A program made the translations under genes and the position numbers. A DNA stretch of 64,000 nucleotides from NCBI GenBank assembly GCA_020639255.1, contig JACKGZ010000008.1:95981-159980 (forward strand), read 5' to 3'. Each line of letters opens with the position of its first letter. Position 1 is the stretch's first letter. Below are positions 53,022 through 61,644 of this stretch, piece after piece. Source of the stretch: Phycisphaera sp. (GTDB taxonomy: Bacteria; Planctomycetota; Phycisphaerae; Phycisphaerales; UBA1924). The notes under the pieces were generated by a model, which was not told the origin of the DNA, made no database searches, and saw only the letters and a list, made by a program, of their open reading frames with translations.

Positions 53022-53300
53022 CTAGTGATACTTGATCCACATCATCCACTCTGCGGCAGCGAAACTACCGAGAACGACATCCGCGACTATGAGCCGGATA
53101 TCGACGTGGACATGACCAAAGTCCTGTACGGACTTGATAAGTGATGTAATGGTGAAAGCAAGAACTGCCAAGAGCACCAGAGAAAGCGTCACAGAGACTC
53201 GAAGTTTTGGTTTGATTGGTGGTGAACGGCTGCGCCGGCCTTGTTTCTGTGTCTTCCGATTTGGACGGGAACGTTGTTTTCTGTTCGGCTTTCGGGACAT
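53022..53300 (-). CDS. Small basic membrane protein, unrecognised
   Basis: 92 residues. The first ~30 residues are strongly basic (RKPNRKQRSRPNRKTQKQGR), followed by two hydrophobic segments (LSLVLLAVLAFTITSLI and IRLIVADVVLGSFAAAEWM). No family recognised. It lies between the CDF and PII-like genes on the operon strand, with 16 bases to the latter, so it is probably co-expressed with metal efflux. Confidence 0.6.
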   Translation of the reverse strand: MSRKPNRKQRSRPNRKTQKQGRRSRSPPIKPKLRVSVTLSLVLLAVLAFTITSLIKSVQDFGHVHVDIRLIVADVVLGSFAAAEWMMWIKYH

Positions 53301-53316
53301 CCTGATCTCCGGATGA

Positions 53317-53655
53317 TTACTGCAGGGCAGATGTGCCGGAGTCGCCGGTGCGAATTCGAATCACCGAGTTCAGCGTAGAGATTGCGATTTTCCCATCGCC
53401 GGGCCGACCTGTTGCGGCATGCTCGCGGATGACGTCGGCGACCTTCTGTGCCATGCCGTCGTCGACCATGCATTCAAGCTTGGAAACTTCCACGGTGCCG
53501 AATCCCGCGTCGCCTTCGGCCGGACGGCCGGAGACTTTCCCAAAGCCTCGTACATGAGACACGGTCACGCCGGGGAAATCGGGGTGCTCGTGAAGAGCTC
53601 GGAGCACTGATTCGAGCATGTTGGGACGAATAAATGCCTTTATTTCCTTCATCAT
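53317..53655 (-). CDS. PII-like regulatory protein linked to RND metal efflux
   Basis: 112 residues of the P-II/CutA-like ferredoxin fold: MKEIKAFIRPNMLESVLRAL, GVTVSHVRGFGKVSGR, KLECMVDDGMAQKVADVIRE, and the C-terminal DGKIAISTLNSVIRIRTG. P-II family proteins with this start are repeatedly encoded beside CzcA/CusA pumps and are thought to sense metal or nucleotide state. It is 11 bases behind czcA. The typical PII T-loop Tyr is absent (VSGRPAEGDAGF here), so uridylylation as in GlnB is unlikely. Confidence 0.82.
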   Translation of the reverse strand: MMKEIKAFIRPNMLESVLRALHEHPDFPGVTVSHVRGFGKVSGRPAEGDAGFGTVEVSKLECMVDDGMAQKVADVIREHAATGRPGDGKIAISTLNSVIRIRTGDSGTSALQ

Positions 53656-53666
53656 GCATCTCCCTA

Positions 53667-56600
53667 TCAGACGACGACCTGCTTCTTTTGTCCGCCGAAC
53701 CAGAGGTACAGGGCGGGCAGAACGAACAGAGTGAGAATGGTGGAACTGACGAGACCGCCGATGACGACGGTGGCGAGAGGACGCTGAACCTCCGCGCCCA
53801 TCCCCGTGTTCAGCGCCATGGGCACGAACCCAAGGCTTGCGACGAGTGCGGTCATCAGCACCGGCCGAAGTCTGGCCAGACTCCCTTGGGTGATCGCATC
53901 GAGCATGGGCTCTCCTTCATCGCGGAGTTGGTTGATGAAAGTGATCATGACGACACCGTTGAGCACCGCGACGCCTGAGAGAGCGATGAATCCGATCCCT
54001 GCGCTGATGCTGAAGGGCATACCGCGGAGCCATAGAGCGAAGATGCCGCCGGTCAATGCGAGAGGCACCCCTGTGTAAACGAGGACCGCGTGGCGGGCAT
54101 TACCGAAAGCGGTGAAGAGCATGATGAAGATCAGGGACAACGCAAGGGGGACTACGATGAGCAGCCGCTGGCGTGCACGGGCGAGATTCTCGAACTGGCC
54201 TCCCCAAGTTACGAAGTAGCCCTCGGGAAGCGTCACCTCAGCGTCGAGCCTTTCTTGGGCCTCAGCGACGAACGACCCCATGTCGCGTCCCCGGATGTTC
54301 GCTTGGACGACGATCCGACGCTTGGCGTTCTCTCGGCTGATCTGGTTGGGCCCTTCCGCGACTTGGACACTCGCGACTGCTTCGAGTGGGATGTACCGGA
54401 TCTCAGCACCCATTCCGACCATGCCGCGATCCGCCGAAGCGACTTCGCCCCCCCTCCTTTCTGGAAGAGGTATGGGGAGTTGCCGGACGAGGTCGACATC
54501 GCCGCGAAGATTCTCGGGAAGGCGGACGACGATTGGGAATCGACGATCACCGTCGTAAAGGGTCCCTGCGTCTTCACCGCCGAAGGCGATAGAGATGACT
54601 TCCTGGACATCCCTGACATTGAGCCCGTATCGAGCGATTCGTTCTCGGTCAATATCAACGGTGAGGACCGAGAGACCGGATACCTGCTCGACCTTGACAT
54701 CGGAAGCGCCATCGATCTGCTGAAGCACGGCGGCGACTTCGGCGCCTGTCGAAAGTAGCGCCTCCAGATCATCGCCAAATATCTTTACCGCAAGATCGCT
54801 CCGCACCCCGCTGATCAGTTCATTGAATCGGAGCTCGATGGGTTGAGAGATTTCGTAGTTCTGACCGGGGATTGTCGAGATGAACGCTTCGATCTCTTCG
54901 GCGAGTTCCTCTTGTGTCGATGCTCGTGTCCACTCTTCCCGCGGCGTGAGCATGAGATAGGTATCGCTCACATTCGGGCCCATTGGATCTGTGGCGACCT
55001 CGGCCGTACCGGTCCGAGCGAAGATGCTCGCGATCTCATCGGGGAACTCGCGCGTGAGCTCGGCTTCGAGGCGCTTCTGCATCTCGATGCTCGTCGTAAT
55101 CCCGATGCTCGGGATGCGTGCCGGCTGGACGGCGAGGGCGCCTTCTCCGAGTTTGGGGACAAACTCGCTGCCGAGGCCCGCGGCAACGACGCCCGCGAGG
55201 CCAAGGATGCCCGCGGCGATGCCCACCGTGACCCATCTCCAGCGGAGTGCCTGGTTCAAAGCCTTTCGATAACCGGCTTTCGTCCACCGGATGAGGAAGC
55301 TTTCCTTTTCCGAGAACCTGCCGCGGAGGAGCAGTGCGCACGCGGCGGGTACGAATGTGAATGTCAGAATGAGCGCGCCGGCAAGCGCGAGGAGCACCAC
55401 CCCCGCCATCGGGCGGAACATTTTACCTTCGATACCGGTGAGTGTTAGGACCGGGATGTACACGATCATGATGATGAGCATGCCGAAGAGCGTGGGTTTG
55501 GCGACCTGCCGCCCCGCCTCTCCGATGATCGACAGCCTCTCGTCATTTGTGAGGCGGCGTTTCTTGTGCTCCTGCTCTTCAGACGCTCGACGGACGATAT
55601 TTTCGACGAACACAACAGCGCCATCGACAATGATGCCGAAGTCGACCGCCCCCAGACTCAGAAGGTTTGCGCTGACTTTTTCTTGCACCATCCCGGTGAC
55701 GGCGAACAGCATCGAGAGCGGGATCGCGCACGCGACGATGATCGCCGCTCGCAGATTCCCGAGCAGCAGGAGCAGGATCACGATGACGAGGATCGCGCCT
55801 TCAAAGAGGTTCTTCTGGATTGTGTGTAGCGTCGCATCGACGAGGTACGTGCGGTTGTAGAGAGTCTTGACCTCGACATTCTGAGGGAGCGACTTTCCGA
55901 TCTGCTCCACCCGATTATGAACATCCTCAGAGACCGTCCGGCTGTTTGCGCCGAGCAGCATCATCGCTGTGCCGACAATGACCTCTCGGCCATCGTGTGT
56001 CGCCGCGCCGGTCCGGAGTTCGTTGCCCACCTCGACATCGGCAACATCTCTGACACGGATGGGGACGCCGTCGTCGGACTTGAGGATGATGTTCCCGATG
56101 TCCTGCGTATCGCGGATGAGCCCTGTCGCGCGCACGAGGTACGCTTCGCCGGAGTGTTCAATGTATCCGCCCCCCGCGTTGGCGTTGTTCTCTGCAACGG
56201 CCTGCATGATGTCGCGGAACGACAGCCCAAACGCCATGAGCTTCGCCGGATCCGGTGTGATATGGAACTGCTCTTCGTAGCCGCCGATGCTGTTGACCTC
56301 GGTGACACCCGGAACGGTTCGGAGTTGTGGGCGTATAACCCAGTCCTGAATTGTGCGGAGATCTTGTGGCGTATACGGCTCACCCTCGGCATTCGGACCG
56401 TTTGCTTCCACAGACCACATGTAGATCTCACCGAGCCCCGTCGATATCGGTCCCATTTGCGGCTCGGCAAGACCCGGAGGTAAGGATTCCCTCGCTTCGG
56501 TGAGTCGCTCTCCGACGAGCTGTCTCGCCCAGTAGATGTCTGTGCCTTCCTCGAACACCACGGTCACCTGAGAGAGGCCGTAGCGTGAGATCGAACGGAT

Positions 56601-56843
56601 GTAGTCGATGTTGGGCAGGCCGCCCATCGACCATTCGATCGGGAATGTGACCTGCTGCTCGATCTCAACCGGCGAGAGCGCTGGTACATTCGTGTTGATC
56701 TGAACCTGGACATTGGTGATATCTGGGACGGCGTCGATCGGGAGCTTCGAGAAGCTGTACACCCCGACCCCGACTAGCGCAAGGGTCGCGAGCAGTACTA
56801 GCACCCGTTGGCGGATCGAGAACTCAATAATCTTTGCAAGCAT
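53667..56843 (-). CDS. czcA: RND metal efflux pump, inner-membrane subunit (CzcA type)
   Basis: 1058 residues, typical for HME-RND transporters. N-terminus RVLVLLATLALVGVGVYSFSKLPIDAVPDITNVQVQ is diagnostic in short blocks, then VTFPIEWSMGGLP. TM4 carries the proton-relay residues DFGIIVDGAVVFVEN (two Asp and a Glu), which match the CzcA subgroup (Co/Zn/Cd) rather than CusA. Two large periplasmic loops, 12 membrane helices. With CzcB and CzcC it spans the envelope. Stop is 11 bases before the PII-like gene. Confidence 0.94.
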   Translation of the reverse strand: MLAKIIEFSIRQRVLVLLATLALVGVGVYSFSKLPIDAVPDITNVQVQINTNVPALSPVEIEQQVTFPIEWSMGGLPNIDYIRSISRYGLSQVTVVFEEGTDIYWARQLVGERLTEARESLPPGLAEPQMGPISTGLGEIYMWSVEANGPNAEGEPYTPQDLRTIQDWVIRPQLRTVPGVTEVNSIGGYEEQFHITPDPAKLMAFGLSFRDIMQAVAENNANAGGGYIEHSGEAYLVRATGLIRDTQDIGNIILKSDDGVPIRVRDVADVEVGNELRTGAATHDGREVIVGTAMMLLGANSRTVSEDVHNRVEQIGKSLPQNVEVKTLYNRTYLVDATLHTIQKNLFEGAILVIVILLLLLGNLRAAIIVACAIPLSMLFAVTGMVQEKVSANLLSLGAVDFGIIVDGAVVFVENIVRRASEEQEHKKRRLTNDERLSIIGEAGRQVAKPTLFGMLIIMIVYIPVLTLTGIEGKMFRPMAGVVLLALAGALILTFTFVPAACALLLRGRFSEKESFLIRWTKAGYRKALNQALRWRWVTVGIAAGILGLAGVVAAGLGSEFVPKLGEGALAVQPARIPSIGITTSIEMQKRLEAELTREFPDEIASIFARTGTAEVATDPMGPNVSDTYLMLTPREEWTRASTQEELAEEIEAFISTIPGQNYEISQPIELRFNELISGVRSDLAVKIFGDDLEALLSTGAEVAAVLQQIDGASDVKVEQVSGLSVLTVDIDRERIARYGLNVRDVQEVISIAFGGEDAGTLYDGDRRFPIVVRLPENLRGDVDLVRQLPIPLPERRGGEVASADRGMVGMGAEIRYIPLEAVASVQVAEGPNQISRENAKRRIVVQANIRGRDMGSFVAEAQERLDAEVTLPEGYFVTWGGQFENLARARQRLLIVVPLALSLIFIMLFTAFGNARHAVLVYTGVPLALTGGIFALWLRGMPFSISAGIGFIALSGVAVLNGVVMITFINQLRDEGEPMLDAITQGSLARLRPVLMTALVASLGFVPMALNTGMGAEVQRPLATVVIGGLVSSTILTLFVLPALYLWFGGQKKQVVV

Positions 56844-56853
56844 GACGGCCCCT

Positions 56854-58329
56854 TTAGTGGTCGTGTCCGGCCGCGCTCTTTCCGAGCTCCGCCTTCATAA
56901 GGAAGCTGTTCTGAACAACAATTGGTGTGCCAATCGCAATTTCATCGCCGAGTATTTCGACGCTTACATCGTTTCGGCGACCAAGTCTCACCGGGACGGG
57001 TTCGATTCCATCCTTGTCCTGGACAAAGACCACATCGCGACCTTCGTAGGTCTGAACCGCCGCGATCGGGACCACACGTGCGGCAGAAACCTCGCCAGTT
57101 TCAACTCGGGCGGTCACGAACTCGCCCGGCTTCCATGAGCGGTCCGAGTTGTCCACAACGACTCGTGCCGACACCGTCCGTGTGCCCTCGGATACGACGG
57201 CACTGATATAGTCGACGACGCCCGTTGCGGTGCGGTCTCCCGCGTGGATGATGACTGTCTGCCCTTCATTGATCATCCCGGCGTACTCGGTATAGACCGA
57301 GATGTTGAGCCAGACTGTTTCGAGATTCGCGATCGTGAAGATTGACTCCGCGTCGTTGATCTTCTCACCCGGGGTGACATGCTTCTCCACGATGCGTCCG
57401 GCTATAGGTGCCCGCAACTCGTACCGTGCCACATTGACATCCGGTTCCGCCGCCACATTCGCCACTTGATCATCGCTTAGACCGAGCAGGTGCAGGCGTC
57501 TCTCGGCGTTGTCTACTGATGACGCGGCGACATTCGCGGCTTGCTCTGCCTGTTGAAGCCTCAGTCGAAATGTAAAGTCGATGTCCTCGAACGCCGCGAG
57601 ATAATCGGCTTGGCTGCTGTTGTACCCCTCCTGCGCGGCGAGCAGATCAGCTTCGGTCGACAGGTTCTTGACACGCAGATCGCGCTCACGAGCGTAGTTG
57701 GCCTGCGCTGCCTTCAGCTTCGCGTAGGCTGAGATAAGCCGCCCTTTGTTCTCGCCTATGCGCAGTTCGGAAGCTGTGGTGCGCAGTTCATCAACCTCGG
57801 GCTCATTCCGGAGCAGGTCGAGCAGGGTCGCGGTGTTCTCACTGATCGTCTGTTGGCGATGGAGTTCGCCTTCGGCGATGACCTGAGACTGAATTGACTG
57901 GAGATATACGATCTTGGCTTCGCCGAGCTGGGGGCTCTCGACTACTGTAAGCGGGGCGCCCTCGGTGACATCATCGCCGAGGTAGGCGAGGACTTTCGTG
58001 ACGATCCCGGGGACGCGAGGTGTGACATGGAGAATAGTGTCCTGATTCAGGCCGACTTCCGCGGGAAGCGTAACATGCGTGGTGATCAGCCCGTTCCCGA
58101 GTGGTTCAATCACCACGCCTGCATCTGCAAGTTGGGCAGCGGTGAGCCGAACCACTTCCTCACCATGCTCGCCTTCGCCTTCTGAGCCATGCTCTTCGTG
58201 GCCGGCGGTCTCTGAGCCGTGGTCATGGCCGTCTTCCTCGGCGTGTTCGTTGCTCGACCCGCCGCATCCGATGAGCCCGAGCAGGCCGCACATGATGAGC
58301 GCGGGGTAGATTAATTGCTTCAGATTCAT
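56854..58329 (-). CDS. czcB: Periplasmic adaptor lipoprotein of the metal efflux system (CzcB type)
   Basis: 491 residues. Lipobox LLGLIGCGGSS puts a lipidated Cys at residue about 22. It is followed by a His/Glu/Asp-rich stretch (EHAEEDGHDHGSETAGHEEH) that would bind metal. Membrane-fusion fold: barrel-sandwich half PRVPGIVTKVLAYLGDDVTEG, a long coiled hairpin (ISENTATLLDLLRNEPEVDEL), and beta barrel/membrane-proximal domains (APIAGRIVEKHVTPGEKI, LNISVYTEYAGMINEGQ). C-terminal AAGHDH ends in His again. Overlaps czcC by 4 bases. Confidence 0.92.
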   Translation of the reverse strand: MNLKQLIYPALIMCGLLGLIGCGGSSNEHAEEDGHDHGSETAGHEEHGSEGEGEHGEEVVRLTAAQLADAGVVIEPLGNGLITTHVTLPAEVGLNQDTILHVTPRVPGIVTKVLAYLGDDVTEGAPLTVVESPQLGEAKIVYLQSIQSQVIAEGELHRQQTISENTATLLDLLRNEPEVDELRTTASELRIGENKGRLISAYAKLKAAQANYARERDLRVKNLSTEADLLAAQEGYNSSQADYLAAFEDIDFTFRLRLQQAEQAANVAASSVDNAERRLHLLGLSDDQVANVAAEPDVNVARYELRAPIAGRIVEKHVTPGEKINDAESIFTIANLETVWLNISVYTEYAGMINEGQTVIIHAGDRTATGVVDYISAVVSEGTRTVSARVVVDNSDRSWKPGEFVTARVETGEVSAARVVPIAAVQTYEGRDVVFVQDKDGIEPVPVRLGRRNDVSVEILGDEIAIGTPIVVQNSFLMKAELGKSAAGHDH

Positions 58330-59726
58330 TGGTCGGTTCCTCCATTGGGTCGGTCCGTGGTGGAGTCACGCCACGGCGCCTCGGTTTGTGCGAGTTCTCG
58401 TAGCAATGCAGCGGCCTCGTGTAGGCGCTGCAATGCGTCGACATATGCGATGCGGGATTCGATGACGACCTGCTGGGCATCGAGCAGGCGGAGATAGTCC
58501 GCTTTGCCGCGTTGATACGCCTGCCTCGTTAGGTCGAGCGTTCGTTCGGCCTTGGGAAGGAGTTGCTCGTCGTACCGGGTAACGGCGGCCCGAGCTGATT
58601 GGTACGCGGCATAGGCGTTGGACACCTCCGCGATGAGTTCGAGTTGGACCTCTCGCAGGGCCGCTGCACTGGAAAGTCGGTCGGCGAGCGCGGCTCGAAT
58701 GTTGCCCTGATTGCGATCAAAGAGGGGGATCTCGACACCGAGACCGACATCGAGAGTTGTCTCGTCATCGGGATCGGAATATCGCGGGCCGATGGAGGCG
58801 ACGATGTTTGGGATCGACTGAGCTTTGGCGAGGGAATGCGCTCTTTGAGCACGCTCGATAGCGAGTCGCGCGACCGCGATTCGCCCGTTGGCTTCGAGCG
58901 CCGCAGTGAGGAGTGCGTCTTGATCGGGAAGTTCAGGGAGGTTCCGGGACTCACTTGATAGCGGGAGTGTGATGGGCTTGTCCAAGCCCATGGCCGAGGC
59001 GAGTCGTTGCCTTGCCGCGTCATAGTCTAATCGCGCGGATTCGAGCTCGATCTGGGCTTGCTCACGAACGACCTCAGCCCGGAGTTGATCCGGCTCTGTC
59101 GCGGCACCGGCCTCAACTTGAGCGGTGGCGGCGTCGAGAAGACGATCGGAGAGCTCGATGAGCTGCTGGCGATTATCGAGTCGTTCCCTCGCTGTCAGCG
59201 CGGCAAAGTATGCACGCGTGACGCGGGACGCGACGGCGAACTCCTCCGCAACGAACCCGGCCTGTGCCGCAAGCCGGTCCGATTCGGCGACTCGCCTCGA
59301 TTTGCTGAGCTTGCCCCCGAGGACGATTTCCTGCTCGATACGGTAAACTGTCTCGCCGCCCGACCCTGCGTCAGAGCCGAGCCCTTCCGCGTCAAAGACA
59401 AACGCTGGGTTTGGGTACAAGCCCGTCTGTGTTACGCGTCCCGCGGCGACATCGACCTGGTACCCGGCTCGGCGCAGGCTCGGCGCATTGGCGATCGCGA
59501 CGCGGATCGCGTCATCGACAGAGAGTTGAGCCAGGCCATCGAGAGCCGGGCGACTTTCGTCCAAGTCATCACCGTCACTACGCAGCCGGGCGTTCAACTC
59601 ATCGGCTTGCTGATAGCGATCTCGTATGTCGCCATAGACAGGATCATCCCACGAGCGGTCGAATGGGCCGGCGCATCCGGCGACCAACAGACAGCCCGTG
59701 AGGACCGTCGCCTTCAATATCTGCAT
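58326..59726 (-). CDS. czcC: Outer-membrane efflux protein (CzcC/TolC type)
   Basis: 466 residues. Signal with lipobox LLVAGCAGP. TolC-like double-repeat: SVDDAIRVAIANAPSLRRAGYQVDVAAGRVTQTGLYPNPAF in short blocks, EQEIVLGGKLSKSRRVAESDR, then in the second half VEIPLFDRNQGNIRAAL and LDLTRQAYQRGKADYLRLLDAQQVV. Forms the trimeric outer-membrane channel of the CzcCBA exporter. It overlaps czcB by 4 bases and begins the exporter part of the minus-strand operon after the secreted Cys-rich protein. Confidence 0.93.
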   Translation of the reverse strand: MQILKATVLTGCLLVAGCAGPFDRSWDDPVYGDIRDRYQQADELNARLRSDGDDLDESRPALDGLAQLSVDDAIRVAIANAPSLRRAGYQVDVAAGRVTQTGLYPNPAFVFDAEGLGSDAGSGGETVYRIEQEIVLGGKLSKSRRVAESDRLAAQAGFVAEEFAVASRVTRAYFAALTARERLDNRQQLIELSDRLLDAATAQVEAGAATEPDQLRAEVVREQAQIELESARLDYDAARQRLASAMGLDKPITLPLSSESRNLPELPDQDALLTAALEANGRIAVARLAIERAQRAHSLAKAQSIPNIVASIGPRYSDPDDETTLDVGLGVEIPLFDRNQGNIRAALADRLSSAAALREVQLELIAEVSNAYAAYQSARAAVTRYDEQLLPKAERTLDLTRQAYQRGKADYLRLLDAQQVVIESRIAYVDALQRLHEAAALLRELAQTEAPWRDSTTDRPNGGTDQ

Positions 59727-59814
59727 TGTCGTTCTGCTCCTTGAGTATGTTTACAACACAACCACGGCCGGCGATCTCGCCGCCGCAGACCCGGTGTGGA
59801 ACAAACTCAAGGTT

Positions 59815-60267
59815 CTAGACGATCAGGATTGTTGCGCGAAGTGTCTCGACAATATGTGTCGGGGGACCGCAAGGCCTCTTTCCAATCACCGCGAAACGGG
59901 ACTGTGCATCCGGGAAGAAATCGAATGCAAAGGCGGTCGCCAACGAGGGCAATGGGGTCACAGGTTCGTAGTCGACACGCTGAGTTGAACGGATGACGAT
60001 CGACTCCGCGGCGGCCAACGGCTCATCGACGCACGACTCTCCCGAGCATTGTGATGCAAAATCATTATTCCAAAATGTCTCGAGACTGCCTTCTTGGCCA
60101 TGCCCTTCGGACACCGTGGAGCAGCATCGCACGCTGCTCCACTCGACATGCGATGTTCCGTCGATGTCCCGGCAAAGCAGCACGCCCGCCGGACCCGCGA
60201 GGGCTGCGGCAAGATGTGCCCAGCAGAGCACGAGTGCAATCACAGATTGGATGCTTGACTTGTGCAT
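59815..60267 (-). CDS. Secreted Cys-containing hypothetical protein upstream of the czc genes
   Basis: 150 residues from ATG at 60267. Signal peptide (IQSVIALVLCWAHLAAALAG) then a short ectodomain with five cysteines after the signal cleavage site (CRDIDG, RCCSTVS, ASQCSGESCVDE), so disulfides or metal binding are possible. No family recognised. It begins the czcCBA operon on the same strand (88-base gap to czcC). The long open frame upstream of this start is not supported. A role in metal sensing or delivery in the periplasm would fit; this is only inference. Confidence 0.6.
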   Translation of the reverse strand: MHKSSIQSVIALVLCWAHLAAALAGPAGVLLCRDIDGTSHVEWSSVRCCSTVSEGHGQEGSLETFWNNDFASQCSGESCVDEPLAAAESIVIRSTQRVDYEPVTPLPSLATAFAFDFFPDAQSRFAVIGKRPCGPPTHIVETLRATILIV

Positions 60268-60568
60268 CTCTGAAATGGTAGGCCACGGCGACACATGTGA
60301 CCAGTTCAAGGCTGAGGCCTCGTGCAGGCGGGGGGATGGCTGTGGCGCGATTCGATTTGGCCGGATCTCGTGGTCGGCGTCGGCATCTTGCTGATAAACC
60401 TGCACGCGGCATGGGAAGTCTTCGAGGCGGCGGCTGGAGAAGCTGCTGCCGAGCCATGAAGAACGGAGCGATGGCATATTCCAGATCTTGGGGTATTCGT
60501 GCCCAACGACTTGTTCGGGATCCCATTGAGAGCCCGCAATGGCCGGTCGGAGGCCCATTTGGGCTGAG
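60268..60568. other. Intergenic region ahead of the efflux operon
   Basis: 301 bases without an intact gene. It holds, on the minus strand, the presumed promoter area of the efflux operon (an 8-bp palindrome CACATGTG at 60292-60299 and TTGAAC at 60304-60309), and on the plus strand a fragment resembling the end of a cation transporter (60316-60459). From 60460 to 60568 I see nothing identifiable. Confidence 0.5.
60316..60459 (+). pseudogene. Probable remnant of a cation diffusion facilitator C-terminus
   Basis: Reading frame from codon 60316 to TGA at 60457 gives a 47-residue piece. It contains WLWRDSIWPDLVVGVGILL, then INLHAAWEVFEAA, resembling the last membrane helix and end of CDF-type transporters (typically WxDxxVGxxIxxxNxxAAxEVxEAA). 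A stop sits just upstream and no start codon fits, so it is a truncated fragment, in the opposite direction to the intact efflux operon. It suggests earlier transporter content. The match is short, so moderate confidence. Confidence 0.45.
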
Positions 60569-61141
60569 TCACGCTGGAGCCTGCCCCGCCTGGGTCCGTC
60601 GCTGGAGGTCATCCCACGCCTCCCTGGCTATTCGCCGGAAGCTCCGCTTCTGCTCATTGATGAACTTGGCCTTGTAGTGCTTGATGGCACCGTGGTGGAT
60701 CAGGAACCGGATGGTCACGCGGACCTGGTAGTCGGGGACCTCTTCACCTGTCCGGGTCTTGACCTCCTCGTACACATCGTTGAACCTGAACGACTCCGGG
60801 GCATCGTTGATGACCTCGGCGATGAGGTCGTAGACGGGCTTGGGGCATCGGAACGGCGCTGCGCCGCTGGAGCGGTGCTCGGAGAGGGCGATGCCGTAAC
60901 GACCTTGCTCGATGCAGTAGCCGACGACAGCTTTGGCCTGTTTGGGCTTGGAGCGGGGCAGCCCGCCACGGCGCTCGGCTTGGCGGATCTCGTAGTCGAG
61001 CTCTTCGTCGAGGTCCTCAGCGAGGCGGCGGATCATCCGCGCCTCCGCTACGGCCCGTGACGGGTCGTCGGCGATGCGGTCGGCGTGCTCACGGATGAGC
61101 TTCGCGGTCTCGTGCAGACGTCGGGCGGGGCGAACGGGCAT
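60569..61141 (-). CDS. Unrecognised protein family A, copy 1 (flanks the recombinase module)
   Basis: 190 residues from ATG at 61141 (GTG 61147 also possible). The N-terminal half is charged and helical (ADDPSRAVAEARMIRRLAEDLDEEL); the C-terminal half reads APFRCPKPVYDLIAEVIND, FNDVYEEVKTRTGEEVPDYQVRVTIRF, HHGAIKHYKAKF, in blocks. The same block order is in the gene at 62789-63346. The repeated winged-helix-like pattern (F.V...DYQ.R..IRFL...G.I.H) hints at a DNA-binding domain, which is inference. No signal peptide. Confidence 0.65.
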   Translation of the reverse strand: MPVRPARRLHETAKLIREHADRIADDPSRAVAEARMIRRLAEDLDEELDYEIRQAERRGGLPRSKPKQAKAVVGYCIEQGRYGIALSEHRSSGAAPFRCPKPVYDLIAEVINDAPESFRFNDVYEEVKTRTGEEVPDYQVRVTIRFLIHHGAIKHYKAKFINEQKRSFRRIAREAWDDLQRRTQAGQAPA

Positions 61142-61175
61142 ACCCACAGCATAGGCAAAATTCCGTGAACCGTGC

Positions 61176-61203
61176 TTGACTGGCTGATCCAGCGGGCGAT
61201 TAT
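61176..61203 (+). promoter_or_regulatory. Candidate promoter for the excisionase-integrase module
   Basis: TTGACT (61176-61181), 16-base spacer, GATTAT (61198-61203), with an AT-rich TATATA run overlapping the -10. It points toward the excisionase gene on the plus strand. No other promoter-like pair is evident in this gap. Confidence 0.4.
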
Positions 61204-61419
61204 ATACGGAAATGACATGGAATGGTGGATTGTGAATCGAAGGAGTCAGGCATGGGCATGAAGTGGGTGCTCGATCTGCGGGTTCGGCTCGACCTCCTCT
61301 GCGTGCGATGGGTTTGGGCGATCATCAGCCCCCTGCATCGGGTGGGCCGACACACCCCGCGGCGGTCGTGGATGGTCCCGCGATCCTCGCCGACTGCGTC
61401 ACCCCGCCGGACAATCGGG

Positions 61420-61644
61420 ATGGCGACGGTGACGCCCGAGATGGTTGCCGAGGCGTCGGTCGCGGCCGGGTGGCCGCCCGTCATGACCTTGCACGAAGCG
61501 GCGGAGGCGATGCGGATCAGCCCGCAGACGCTGCGCCGGTATGTCAGCGAGGGCAAGTTCAAGAAATCCGTCAAGCGGGGATGGCCCGTCCTGTTCTGGC
61601 GTGATTCGCTGCTGAGCGAGTTCATGAAGGGGCCGCCGCGGTGA
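61420..61644 (+). CDS. Helix-turn-helix excisionase-like protein
   Basis: 74 residues from ATG at 61420, the start that removes a basic unlikely extension (open to 61222). Winged-helix HTH of the MerR/excisionase type: MTLHEAAEAMRISPQTLRRYVSEGKFKKSVKRG, in blocks, then a WPVLFWRDSLLSEF tail. Overlaps the recombinase start (GTGA), so the two are translationally coupled, as in excisionase-integrase pairs. A recombination directionality or regulator role is the likely one. The start is not certain. Confidence 0.65.
   Translation: MATVTPEMVAEASVAAGWPPVMTLHEAAEAMRISPQTLRRYVSEGKFKKSVKRGWPVLFWRDSLLSEFMKGPPR

Noticed and set aside
60292..60299. CACATGTG palindrome as operator of the efflux operon
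   Set aside because: An 8-bp palindrome in this GC range is not rare, and no regulator gene is nearby; kept only as a note in the intergenic entry.
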